64,000 bases of DNA from Gemmatimonadota bacterium (lineage in GTDB: Bacteria; Gemmatimonadota; Gemmatimonadetes; Longimicrobiales; Gaopeijiaceae). A program made the translations under genes and the position numbers. This document shows, one piece after another, positions 1 through 7,941 of this stretch (position 1 is the stretch's first letter; every line of letters begins with the position of its first letter). The stretch is taken from the NCBI GenBank assembly GCA_009692205.1, contig SHZR01000014.1:1-64000 (forward strand). Reading direction: 5' to 3'. The notes under the pieces were generated by a model. It was given only the letters and a program-made list of their open reading frames with translations, searched no databases and had not been told where the DNA came from.

Positions 1-2
1 GG

Positions 3-203
3 CGTGTAGGGACGGCGGGCGAACGGGTAGCTGTTCAATTGGGCGGGCTGCCTGCGTGGTTCGCGATGGATGCTGCGGCCGCACACGCGAACCTGCTCTT
101 ACTGCTGGCCACTCAGGACTACCTGGAGCTACCGCAGGTCGGCAGCGCGCCGATCCCGCTCAGGTCGGAGACGGTGAGGAGCGTGGCGGTGTGGGAGGGA
201 TGA
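3..203 (+). CDS. C-terminal fragment of an unidentified protein entering from the left edge
   Basis: An open frame runs from the window edge to a TGA at 201-203 (66 codons). It has no start inside the window and normal GC-rich codon use. The translation has an Ala/Leu-rich stretch (HANLLLLLA) followed by a short polar tail ending in VAVWEG. I do not recognise the family. It could be the end of a real gene or a chance open frame in GC-rich DNA. Confidence 0.4.
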   Translation, partial: RVGTAGERVAVQLGGLPAWFAMDAAAAHANLLLLLATQDYLELPQVGSAPIPLRSETVRSVAVWEG

Positions 204-325
204 GCGCGGCGAGTCCTGAGCGCGATCGGCTGCTCGACCGCAGGATTTCGGCCGCGGACGACGGAGCCCCAACCACCACGAAATGAGTCCCGTGGCTGAC
301 TTATGGCTGACTCGCCCCACAATGA

Positions 326-358
326 GAAAACGGCCCAAGGCCGGAAAGCCTTGAGCCG
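326..358 (-). terminator. Rho-independent terminator of tRNA-Lys
   Basis: On the minus strand, just downstream of the tRNA, an 11-bp stem with one G-U pair (331-341 with 348-358) closes a 6-nt loop and is followed by TTTTCTC. Position and orientation fit termination of the tRNA-Lys transcript. Confidence 0.7.
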
Positions 359-363
359 CTTAG

Positions 364-437
364 TGCCCCGCCAGGGACTCGAACCCCGAACCTATTGATT
401 AAGAGTCAATTGCTCTAGCCAGTTGAGCTAGCGAGGC
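364..437 (-). tRNA. tRNA-Lys (anticodon CTT)
   Basis: A 74-nt cloverleaf reads on the minus strand from 437 to 364. The 7-bp acceptor stem pairs GCCTCGC with GCGGGGC and has discriminator A. The D arm carries TAGCTCAACTGG and the T arm GGTTCGAGTCC. The anticodon stem ATTGA/TCAAT encloses the loop CTCTTAA, giving anticodon CTT, which decodes AAG. CCA is not encoded. Confidence 0.96.
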
Positions 438-502
438 GTCGCGCCGGAGACCGAAGGAGGCTCCGACGAGAGAGGAGAAAGCTACGGCGGCGACGGCGAG
501 GG

Positions 503-937
503 TCAACCTCCCGGTCCGCGCCGTCTCCGCTGCCGCTCGAGCGCCTCGATCCGCGCGCCGTGGTCGAACTGGACGGTGCCGAAGTCCACCGCGAATCGAT
601 CGAACCGGATGTGTACGCCTCCGAGGTCGCGCTCGAGGCTGTCGAAACGCGCCTCCATCCCGTCGAAACGCACCTCCATCCCATCGAAACGCGCTTCCAT
701 CCCGTCGAAACGCCGCTCGTGTGCGTCGAAACGGGCTCGGGTCTCGGCCTGAAAGCGGTCGAGGCGCTCGTTGACCGCCACGACGCCTTCGGCGACGCGG
801 CGAAGGTCGTCGCGCATCGACTCCCACAGCACCTCCGAGCGCGTGAGCCGGGCGTCCATGGCCGCAAATGCCGCGTCCATCCTCGCAAAGCGCGTCGCGA
901 GGAAGTCCATGAGGGTTGTGTATTCGTCCGAGGTCAT
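503..937 (-). CDS. Small heptad-repeat coiled-coil protein
   Basis: This is a 144-residue soluble protein starting MTSDEYTTLMDFLATRF. It has no signal peptide or membrane segment. The middle third repeats a seven-residue unit of the type RFDGMEA at least three times nearly unchanged, with two diverged copies, so it should form a long coiled coil. The Arg/Asp/Glu-rich pattern resembles DUF-type coiled-coil proteins and tail-fibre stalks, but I cannot assign a family. The longer upstream reading of this frame runs through the promoter region of the divergent DUF4159 gene and is not used. Function unknown. Confidence 0.7.
   Translation of the reverse strand: MTSDEYTTLMDFLATRFARMDAAFAAMDARLTRSEVLWESMRDDLRRVAEGVVAVNERLDRFQAETRARFDAHERRFDGMEARFDGMEVRFDGMEARFDSLERDLGGVHIRFDRFAVDFGTVQFDHGARIEALERQRRRRGPGG
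641..745. repeat. Five tandem 21-bp repeats encoding heptads
   Basis: Units of 21 bp start at 641, 662, 683, 704 and 725, each beginning with (g/a)tcgaaacg. The first three are almost identical and the last two diverged. Each unit equals one heptad of the coiled-coil gene that contains them, so copy number can change without a frameshift. Confidence 0.85.
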
Positions 938-1100
938 CGGGTACCGGCGGCGGAGAGCGAGGAGGGAAATTGGGTGATCGGCCGGGACGGTGCCATGTCT
1001 CGTTGCGCCGACAACGATTGCACAACGGGCGGCCTGGTTGTGCCCCTGAGCGCCGACGCTCACCTTCCCATGCGAGCGTCCAACGGACCGAGCGCAGACC

Positions 1101-1922
1101 ATGGCCCTGACCGTCCCCGTCCCGACTGCGATCGCACGGCGCCTCGGCGTGACGGTGACCGTCGCGATCGCTGTGGTGCTGGGCAGTCTCTGGGACCAGG
1201 CGCGCGCCGTCGGCAATCCACCCGCCGTGGACGACGCGCAGTTCCGCGGCTCCGAGACCGTCCCCTACAACAGCAGGTTCACGTTCACGCGCATCCGCTA
1301 CGACACGCCGCGAGGCTCGCGTGGGGGATTCCGCGGAGGCTTCGGGGGCTCGGCCTGGGCGCACGACTACCCGATGGCCGACCTCAACATGCAGATCATG
1401 TTGAATGAGTTCACGGGAGTGAACGCGAACACGGACGGGAGCAACGTCTTCGAGCTCGAGAACCGCGAGATCTTCCGCAACCCGATCCTGTACATCTCCG
1501 AGCCGGGCACCTGGGGACTCACCGAGGATGGAGCGGTCAACCTGCGGGAGCATCTGCTCAAGGGCGGCTTCCTCATCTTCGATGACTTCGAAGAAGACCA
1601 GTGGTACAACATGGCCGAGCAGCTCGCGCAGGCGCTCCCGGAAGGCCAGTGGGTCGAAATCGACGAGACGCATGACATCTTCGACACGTTCTTCTACGTC
1701 GAGAACATCTACGTCCCGCATCCACTCGTGAGGGTGACTCCGAGCTATCGGGTGATCTTCGAGGACAACGACCCCGAGAAGCGCATCATGGTGCTCGCCA
1801 ACCACAACTCGGACCTGGCCGAGTACTGGGAGTACGCCGCCCAGGGCTACTTCGCGGTCGACCCGACGAACGACGCGTTCCGGCTGGGCATCAACTACAT
1901 CGTCTACGGCCTGACGCACTGA
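1101..1922 (+). CDS. DUF4159 domain exported protein
   Basis: A 273-residue protein with an N-terminal signal or anchor of about 37 residues, then a glycine/arginine-rich patch (GSRGGFRGGFGG) and a DUF4159 body. The family signature is seen in FTRIRYDTP near the start, in NPILYISEPGTW, and in LREHLLKGGFLIFDDF. DUF4159 proteins adopt a glutamine-amidotransferase-like fold related to the DUF4350/GATase-1-like domains of Bacteroidetes and Gemmatimonadota secreted proteins; their activity is not established. The gene is divergent from the heptad-repeat gene and is followed at about 115 bp by a secreted hydrolase on the same strand. Confidence 0.85.
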   Translation: MALTVPVPTAIARRLGVTVTVAIAVVLGSLWDQARAVGNPPAVDDAQFRGSETVPYNSRFTFTRIRYDTPRGSRGGFRGGFGGSAWAHDYPMADLNMQIMLNEFTGVNANTDGSNVFELENREIFRNPILYISEPGTWGLTEDGAVNLREHLLKGGFLIFDDFEEDQWYNMAEQLAQALPEGQWVEIDETHDIFDTFFYVENIYVPHPLVRVTPSYRVIFEDNDPEKRIMVLANHNSDLAEYWEYAAQGYFAVDPTNDAFRLGINYIVYGLTH

Positions 1923-2036
1923 GGGCGCCGTGAACGATCGCCGGTTCGAGCTCGTGCGAGGGTGAGCGCCCGAGGCTAGGTTGCGTTGCAGCACATGGGA
2001 TCCTGTCCGCCACATGCGGGCCTTAGGGAGAACGTT

Positions 2037-3563
2037 ATGCGCCGTGCCCTCGTCGCGTTGCTCCTCGCGGTCTCGCTGCTGCCTCGAGGCGCGGCGCCGC
2101 AGGCCCTCACCAGCCTCTCGTCCCTTCGCGTCCGCTATAACACGCAGAAGGCGACGGTGCGACCCGAGGGAGCGCTCCGCGAAGAGATCGATCAGCTCGA
2201 CCGGGAGATCGCCGACGCGACGCGCCTGGGTCACACGGGCGACGTGCGGCGCCTTCTCGCCAAGGGACCGGTGCTCCTCGCAGGCCGCCCCTGGACGGAC
2301 TCGCTCGAGTACTCGACGTCCCTGGTGGTGCGCTCGGATCGAGTGGTCGTCGACCCCGCGCGGCCATGGCTGGTCCGGCTCGAGCAGATCTACCGTCCCG
2401 CCGTCTCGCTGGACGGGCCGCTTTCCGCGCACGTGGAGATCCGACGGCCCCCCGCGCCTCGAGGGAACGGCGCGTCAGCTCCGGCCGCAGTCACGATCAA
2501 GGACCTAGGCAGCTTCGAGGGCGTTGGGCGCGACCTGCGCGAGTCGCCTCACCCCATGGACCTGGATCTCACCGGCGTCCCGGACGGCACTTACCAGTTG
2601 GCCGTCGTCGTCCAACAGGCGGGTCACTCGGTGGGCGCAGCGGCCCTCACGATCGCTGTTCGGTCTGGCCTGGACGCGCTGGTCGCGCGCCTCGAGCACG
2701 GCGCGGCCTCCGCCCCCGAGTCGGTGCGCGCGGACATCCTGTACCCGGTCGACCGCATGCGGCAGGTCAACCGCGGGCGGCTCGAACTGCGCACCTTCGA
2801 TCCGGCCCGGGACTTCGCCGCGGCAGAGGAGATATTGGCTGCCAGCGCCTCCGGGCACGATCCGTTCGACGGCAGGACCGGCGACTTCAAGCGCCACTAC
2901 CTGCTCGAGTCCGCAGGCGAGATCATGCCGTATCGCATGTACGTGCCGACGGAGTACGACCCGTCGCGACCCATCGCTCTCATCGTGGCCCTGCACGGTC
3001 TCGGGGGGACGGAGGACTCGTTCTTCACGGGCTACGACGGCCTAGTCCCGCTGCTGGCCGAGGAGCGGGGCTACCTCGTCGCCGCGCCACTCGGATACCG
3101 GGTGGACGGCTCGTACGGCTGGGGCCTCGCCAACCTTCCCGCGGATCCGACGACGCGTCAGGTCCAAGCGCGCAGCGAGGAGGACGTGATGCAGGTGCTC
3201 GAGCGCGTGCGCGAGCAGTACAACGTCGATCCCCGCCGCATCTATCTGATGGGACACTCGATGGGCGCCATCGGCACGTGGCGCATCGCGCCGAAGTATC
3301 CCGACCTCTGGGCCGCGCTCGGCGCGTTCGCGGGTGCGGGCCAGCCAGCCACGCTCGAGCGCATCGCCGGTGTGCCGCAGTTCGTCGTGCACGGCGACGC
3401 GGACCCCACCGTCAACGTGGCGGGCTCGCGGGGCATGGTCGCCCGCATGCGTGAGCTCGGCGTGACGTTCGAGTACATCGAGGTGCCCGGTGGCGGACAC
3501 AGCGACGTGGTGGCGCCCAACCTCGCGGGGATGTTCGACTTCTTCGACGCGCATCGGAAGTAG
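2037..3563 (+). CDS. Secreted alpha/beta hydrolase (esterase/PHB-depolymerase-like)
   Basis: A 508-residue protein. The ATG at 2037 is preceded by AGGGAG and begins a clear signal peptide (MRRALVALLLAVSLLP). The first ~280 residues are a lineage-specific N-terminal region; the rest is a peptidase_S9/LpqC-type alpha/beta hydrolase. The oxyanion segment is IVALHGLGG. The nucleophile is Ser408 in GHSMG, the acid is probably Asp456 in HGDADPTV and the base His488 in GGGHSD. It probably hydrolyses esters outside the cytoplasm; the substrate cannot be told. It converges on the cytochrome gene with a 45-bp gap. Confidence 0.88.
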   Translation: MRRALVALLLAVSLLPRGAAPQALTSLSSLRVRYNTQKATVRPEGALREEIDQLDREIADATRLGHTGDVRRLLAKGPVLLAGRPWTDSLEYSTSLVVRSDRVVVDPARPWLVRLEQIYRPAVSLDGPLSAHVEIRRPPAPRGNGASAPAAVTIKDLGSFEGVGRDLRESPHPMDLDLTGVPDGTYQLAVVVQQAGHSVGAAALTIAVRSGLDALVARLEHGAASAPESVRADILYPVDRMRQVNRGRLELRTFDPARDFAAAEEILAASASGHDPFDGRTGDFKRHYLLESAGEIMPYRMYVPTEYDPSRPIALIVALHGLGGTEDSFFTGYDGLVPLLAEERGYLVAAPLGYRVDGSYGWGLANLPADPTTRQVQARSEEDVMQVLERVREQYNVDPRRIYLMGHSMGAIGTWRIAPKYPDLWAALGAFAGAGQPATLERIAGVPQFVVHGDADPTVNVAGSRGMVARMRELGVTFEYIEVPGGGHSDVVAPNLAGMFDFFDAHRK

Positions 3564-3608
3564 GCCGTCCCGAGGCCCCATCGGGCTGAGGCGCCGGCCG
3601 TCGCGATC

Positions 3609-4334
3609 TCACGCCGTGGGATCGAACGTATACCCCAGGTAGGTGAGCAGCAGGATGTACGCGCGCGCGCCGAAGGTGAGGTAGGTCCACAACTTGCTCG
3701 GGCGCGCATCCGCGCTCTTCGGCCGATCCAGGAACGGCACGCACAGCAGCACGAGCCCCACCAGGCCGAATGCCGCGATCCCGATCACGTCACCCTCCAC
3801 GCCGAGGATGGGCGCGGGCGCGAACGCGTCGGCCTTCTCGCCTAGGTGCGCTGGGACGAACGCGGCCGCAGCGGCGGCCGGCGCGAACCTGTGCAGCCCG
3901 GGGGCGTGACACGTGACGCACTGGACCTCGGCGAGCGCCGAGGAGTCGGACATGAGATGGACCTGGTGCCCCTGCGTGGCCGCAATCGCCTCCCAGCTCT
4001 CGCTGGCATCCTCCTGGATGTGGCAGCGCGCGCAGACTTCCGTCGCCGCGGGCGCGTGCTCGCCGATCTCCTCGGGACGCTCCGCCACCCATAGGTAGAG
4101 CTGTCTCATGCTGGCGGTGAGGGGCTGGTTGTGGCAGTCGTGGCACTCGAGCTGATTGTGCTCGCTCTCGGTGAACTTCACGAACGCCGGACCCATCACG
4201 TGGCAGCCCGTGCAGAACCCGTTGTCGTGCTGCACGTAGTTCCAGCCCATGAAGCCGGCAGTGCCGACGACGATCACGAACGCGGCACCGACGCCCCCCG
4301 TCCAAGCGTAGACGATGCGCGGGCGCGTCCGCAC
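3609..4334 (-). CDS. Membrane tetraheme cytochrome c (NapC/NrfH-like) with cytochrome-b-type C-terminus
   Basis: A 241-residue protein if the GTG at 4334 is used. An ATG at 4409 would add 25 residues, but it lies inside a strong hairpin and gives an unlikely N-terminus. One membrane helix (AAFVIVVGTAGFMGW) anchors a periplasmic domain with four CxxCH heme sites: CTGCH, CHDCH, CARCH and CVTCH. The first half matches NapC/NrfH quinol-oxidising cytochromes. The C-terminal ~90 residues are unusual: two further helices with IGIAAFGLVGLVLLCVPFLDR, which recalls the last helices of cytochrome b/PetD. It probably passes electrons between quinol and a periplasmic acceptor. No partner reductase is adjacent. 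Confidence 0.85.
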   Translation of the reverse strand: MRTRPRIVYAWTGGVGAAFVIVVGTAGFMGWNYVQHDNGFCTGCHVMGPAFVKFTESEHNQLECHDCHNQPLTASMRQLYLWVAERPEEIGEHAPAATEVCARCHIQEDASESWEAIAATQGHQVHLMSDSSALAEVQCVTCHAPGLHRFAPAAAAAAFVPAHLGEKADAFAPAPILGVEGDVIGIAAFGLVGLVLLCVPFLDRPKSADARPSKLWTYLTFGARAYILLLTYLGYTFDPTA

Positions 4335-4390
4335 CCAAGCGATCAGCGAATAGGAGCAGACCCAACCTCCGGGCCAAGGCCCGCCGGGCT

Positions 4391-4427
4391 CCGGGCGGTG
4401 GGGCAACATGCCCCCCCACCGCTCCGG
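4391..4427. promoter_or_regulatory. Strong GC hairpin between divergent genes
   Basis: The arms GCGGTGGGG (4395-4403) and CCCCACCGC (4414-4422) pair perfectly, and flanking CCGG blocks extend the stem. It lies between the cytochrome gene (minus) and the desaturase gene (plus), so it would sit in a 5' leader or act as an operator rather than a terminator. Confidence 0.5.
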
Positions 4428-4496
4428 GCTTTGCGGGAAGTCGTGTCCCACCAATACTGTGCTGGGTTGGGTCCCGTGATGGGAGGCCTCGAGTCG

Positions 4497-5378
4497 ATGC
4501 TCCGGTACAAAGCTGATCTCAAGACGCTGTTGTGGATGTTGCTCACCACGACGCTGCTGGTGGCGCTCTGGCGGGCCCCCGCGTTTTCCTGGTGGCTCTA
4601 CGCTCCGTTTCTGTATTTCTCGATCGCTGCCTCGATCATGGCGCACAATCACAACCACGTGAGGACGTGGAAGGGCAACTTCCTGAACCACGCCACGGAC
4701 ATGTGGATCACGCTGTTCTACGGCTATCCGCTGTTCGCCTGGATCCCGACACACAACCAGAACCACCACAGGTACAACAACACGAAGCCGGACCACACGC
4801 ACACGTGGAGGTTCTGGGAGGCGAACAGCCTGCTGACCCTATTGGCCTACCCGGCGATCAGCGCGTTCTATCAGCAGCCCGCCATCGGTGGGTACCTGAA
4901 GTCGTTGTATTCGCGCAACCGCTCTCAGTTCTATGTCGGAGTCGCGCAGATCGTGTGCCTCGTCGCCTGGGTCGCCGCGGCGCTCCTCTTGGATTGGCGA
5001 AAGGCGCTCCTCTACGTGGTGATTCCCCAACAGGTCTCACTGATCACGGTGCTCGTCTTCAACTACATCCAGCACGTGCACGCGGACGAAGAAGATGAGT
5101 GGAATCACTCGAGGAACATCACGGGTCCGGTGCTGAACTTCCTCATGTTCAACAACGGCTACCACACGGTGCACCACATCACGCCGGGCCTCCACTGGAG
5201 TCTCACGCCCGCCGAGCATCGCAAGGTCGCGCACAGGATCGATCCGGCTCTGAACGAGCCATCCATACTCTGGTACTTGGTGCGCACGTACTTGCTGGCG
5301 CCGTTCGTGCCTTCTCTGCGGCACGAGTCGATGAGAGTCGCGCGGCAGACACGCGGACGAGAACCCGCCGCTAGCTGA
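4497..5378 (+). CDS. Membrane fatty acid desaturase
   Basis: A 293-residue integral membrane protein. The ATG at 4497 is preceded by GGGAGG at about 11 nt, so I prefer it to the ATG at 4479. Three histidine clusters of the FA_desaturase superfamily are present: HNHNH near residue 50, HNQNHH near residue 88 and HTVHH near residue 225, with an extra H at YIQHVH. These ligate a di-iron centre that inserts double bonds into acyl chains or hydroxylates lipids. Hydrophobic segments follow the N-terminus and lie on both sides of residue 160. The last bases overlap the converging gene at 5371. Confidence 0.87.
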   Translation: MLRYKADLKTLLWMLLTTTLLVALWRAPAFSWWLYAPFLYFSIAASIMAHNHNHVRTWKGNFLNHATDMWITLFYGYPLFAWIPTHNQNHHRYNNTKPDHTHTWRFWEANSLLTLLAYPAISAFYQQPAIGGYLKSLYSRNRSQFYVGVAQIVCLVAWVAAALLLDWRKALLYVVIPQQVSLITVLVFNYIQHVHADEEDEWNHSRNITGPVLNFLMFNNGYHTVHHITPGLHWSLTPAEHRKVAHRIDPALNEPSILWYLVRTYLLAPFVPSLRHESMRVARQTRGREPAAS

Positions 5379-6135
5379 TCGGACGCAGCGTCCACTCCAC
5401 GTTGGCGGGTAGTTCGCCGTCGAACGCGCCGATGTCGAAGCGCATCGGAACGGTCCCCGTCCCCCGCATGGTGCCGGGGCTCAAGGCGAGGGGCAGTCCG
5501 GTCAGGTCGACGTTGATGGACATGGACGGCTGACTGGTCGCGCTGTCGGTGACATTTTGCGCATCCGAGTTCGGGCAGCGAGACGTTATGGTCGTCGTCG
5601 TTTCTGTCGTCTCGGTCGGCTCGGTCGCTCCGGCACCCACCAGGAGATGATGGGTGCGGAGGTCGCCGCTGATCTCCCACCGCACCTGAGCCATTTGTAT
5701 GCCAGGCGAATTGTGGTTCGTGGCGTTCGTCGATCCGGATCCACGCGAGACAATCACGCCGCGCACGCCGTCCTCGCCGATCGCGCAGGCCACGGGACGA
5801 TTGAGTTCCCTTCGGAACTCCGATGTCCCGGAGAAGGTGAGTGGCTGCGCGAGCCCGCGCGGAGACCCGAGCGTCGGCACGAGCTGCCAGGCAGGCCCCA
5901 TCGCGGCGCCCACCGCGGGCGTTCCGTACGTGATCGGCACCGACGCCGTGTACCTCGCCGAGTAGTTCTCCGTCCACGAGCCCATTTCGGAGGTGCCGGA
6001 CTCCGACCCGGATGCGGTCACGACCAATTCGGCGACCCAGCCGTCACCCGCCTCCCAGGGAGCGCTGTTCGTGGCGGTGCCCATCGCCCCTAGCTGCTGG
6101 ATCGCCAACGCGATCTGGTCGGGAGGGACGCCCAT
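5371..6135 (-). pseudogene. Unidentified protein lacking its natural 5' end
   Basis: The open frame (254 residues from ATG 6135) begins inside the broken phosphoribosyltransferase gene in another frame. In-frame codons continue upstream of the ATG (TTAQLQG), up to the point where phosphoribosyltransferase similarity stops. The body is Thr/Ser/Gly-rich (for example TETTETTTTITS), has few charged residues and looks like an exported protein, yet no signal peptide is present. I therefore read it as the 3' part of a secreted-protein gene joined by a deletion to the gene at 6574. No family recognised. Confidence 0.5.
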
Positions 6136-6574
6136 CCCTTGGAGCTGGGCCGTCGTCCACGACGACCACGGTCTTCCCCTCCAGGTCCAGTGGGCCCTGC
6201 TCGTCCCGGTACAGGCGCTCGCGACGTTCGAGCTCGATGCGCTCTCTCTCCACGACGTCGCGCACGATCTCGGTCCCGATGCCTAGCGCCCGCAGGTGGT
6301 CCTCGTTCAGGACCACGACATCGCCCGTCGCGATGGCGCCGAACGCGATCTCGGGCTGCCAGGGCACACCCAGCTTGCGCACGAGCAACACATCCAGCGG
6401 GGCCTCCAACCTCGTCGCCACCTCGTAGCCCACGGGGACACCGCCCCGGGGGAGAGCAAGGACGACGACGTCCTCGCCCGCGACCTCCCGCTCCACCAGG
6501 TCCGCGAGCAGCCTGCCGGCCTCGTGCCGGTCGGTGAAGCGCTCCAGCGCGTCCTTCCGTCTTGCGGCGCTCAC
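6044..6574 (-). pseudogene. Phosphoribosyltransferase, truncated at the PRPP-binding loop
   Basis: From the GTG at 6574 the protein matches COG1926-type phosphoribosyltransferases, which are about 210-230 residues. The N-terminal part reads DVVVLALPRGGVPVGYEVA, then LDVLLVRKLGVPWQPEIAFGAIA, then VVVVDDG. Normally VDDG continues as (L/I)ATGAT, the PRPP loop. Here, from about 6148 on, the frame reads an unrelated Arg/Asp/Gly-rich tail to a stop at 6044. The catalytic loop and the rest of the Rossmann-like fold are missing. The codons after the break belong to the 5371-6135 gene in another frame. Confidence 0.75.
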
Positions 6575-6751
6575 GACACGTTCCTCTCCTCATAGGGATT
6601 CTGAACGTCGACCCACGCTGAGGCATGCACCTGGCAAGCCCTGCGCCCGTGGAGCCGACCGCGCGGGTGGCTCAGCGAGTCACCTGCCCGGGGCGTATCG
6701 TCACCGCCAGGCGTGGCGGCAGGGGCGAAATGTCCCGTCGGCCGGCCCGGC

Positions 6752-7852
6752 TCAGAGCAGGAAGGCCAGCACGATCTCCAAGACGATGAGGAGCACGATC
6801 GCCATCTCCAGGTACTCGGCCCGAGCCGACGTGGCCTCGTCGTAGAGCGCCGTGTACGTGTCTCGGATGATCGCGAGCTTGCGATCCACGGCGGCCTCCC
6901 AGTCCCGCACGCGGAAGTGCTTGAGCGCGGCCTCGTAGACCTTCGCGAGATAGACATCCTCGGTCACGACGAGCGCGTTCTCGACTCTCTCCGCCACCTC
7001 GGTCACCTCGGCCAGGAGCGCGTGCAGCGACCTCGCGAGCGCGGCATAGCGGCGGCGCGCGAGGCCCGCGAAGGTCTCGCGCGCGCGCTCGATGCGGTCG
7101 TACATGCGCGGCAGCTCCGCGTCGAGGCGCTCGTTGTAGTACCAGAGCTCCAGCAGTTGGGCGTGCGCGACCGCGAGAACGTCCGCGACGTCCGCCTCGG
7201 GGCCCGGCTCCAGGATCAGCGCGCGCGAAGAGTCGATGACGACCAAGTCGTCGGCGTAGTACGAGTAGGCGTGGCTCAACGCATCATGCCGAGCGCTGTC
7301 TGATAGCGCGCGGGTATCGCCGGTCAGGAGCGGCACGAGGTCCAGGCGGGAAAGCACCTCCTCGGCCAGGAGGGGCGGATCGAAGCTTCGGATGGTGGCG
7401 AACAGGTAGTCGACTTGGAGACCCGGCACCGTGGGCTTCTCCAGCGCCCGCGCAATCAACTCCCGAACGCGGGCCAAGTCGGTATCCCACGGCCCGGCGC
7501 GCTCGAATACGGCATCCATCTCGTTGGCCAACTCCACGTAGCCGAGCCAGGGGATCTGCTGCACCGCGACCTCGTACGACAAGCGCACCGCACCGAAGTC
7601 GTAGATACGGGCCCGCACGTCGGCTTGCACCGTCGCCGTAGCGAGTGACAGCGTGGCTTGACCGAGCGGTACGTCCACCGGCGGGCGCGCGTAGTAGACC
7701 GCCCGGGGTTTCGCGCGACTCAAGCTGAGCCGCGTAGCGGACTCGCGGACGTCGCGCTCCACTTGCTCCAGATCCACCGCGTACGCGAGGTCGTAGAGCC
7801 GGGTCACCGCGATGCGCCCGGCAGCGACCCGCGGTAGCTCCGCCGCACTCAT
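6752..7852 (-). CDS. DUF155/RMD1-like protein with C-terminal membrane anchor
   Basis: A 366-residue protein from ATG 7852 (MSAAELPRVAAGR). It is cytoplasmic for most of its length and has one C-terminal hydrophobic helix (EMAIVLLIVLEIVLAFLL). The arrangement of a mixed alpha/beta N-terminal half, a helical segment with AHAQLLELWYYNERLDAELP, and a single C-terminal helix resembles the RMD1/YDR282C (DUF155) family. In eukaryotes that family includes the mitochondrial RMND1 proteins; bacterial roles are unknown. It lies 89 bp downstream of apbE on the same strand and may be co-transcribed. The assignment rests on architecture rather than a signature residue. Confidence 0.65.
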   Translation of the reverse strand: MSAAELPRVAAGRIAVTRLYDLAYAVDLEQVERDVRESATRLSLSRAKPRAVYYARPPVDVPLGQATLSLATATVQADVRARIYDFGAVRLSYEVAVQQIPWLGYVELANEMDAVFERAGPWDTDLARVRELIARALEKPTVPGLQVDYLFATIRSFDPPLLAEEVLSRLDLVPLLTGDTRALSDSARHDALSHAYSYYADDLVVIDSSRALILEPGPEADVADVLAVAHAQLLELWYYNERLDAELPRMYDRIERARETFAGLARRRYAALARSLHALLAEVTEVAERVENALVVTEDVYLAKVYEAALKHFRVRDWEAAVDRKLAIIRDTYTALYDEATSARAEYLEMAIVLLIVLEIVLAFLL

Positions 7853-7941
7853 CGTTGGCTGGTCTCCAGACGTCGGGGTGGTACCAACGATGCCCCACCG
7901 CAGAGATGCACGCCATGCCCCTGGACGACGTGACCGCTCGC

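Noticed and set aside
641-745. Regular 21-bp repeats that could suggest a CRISPR array
   Set aside because: There are no spacers; the units are contiguous, equal seven codons and lie inside a coding frame.
399-2432. A 677-codon open frame on the minus strand
   Set aside because: It is antisense to the DUF4159 and hydrolase genes and composed of Arg/Gly/Pro-rich translation, a GC-rich shadow frame.
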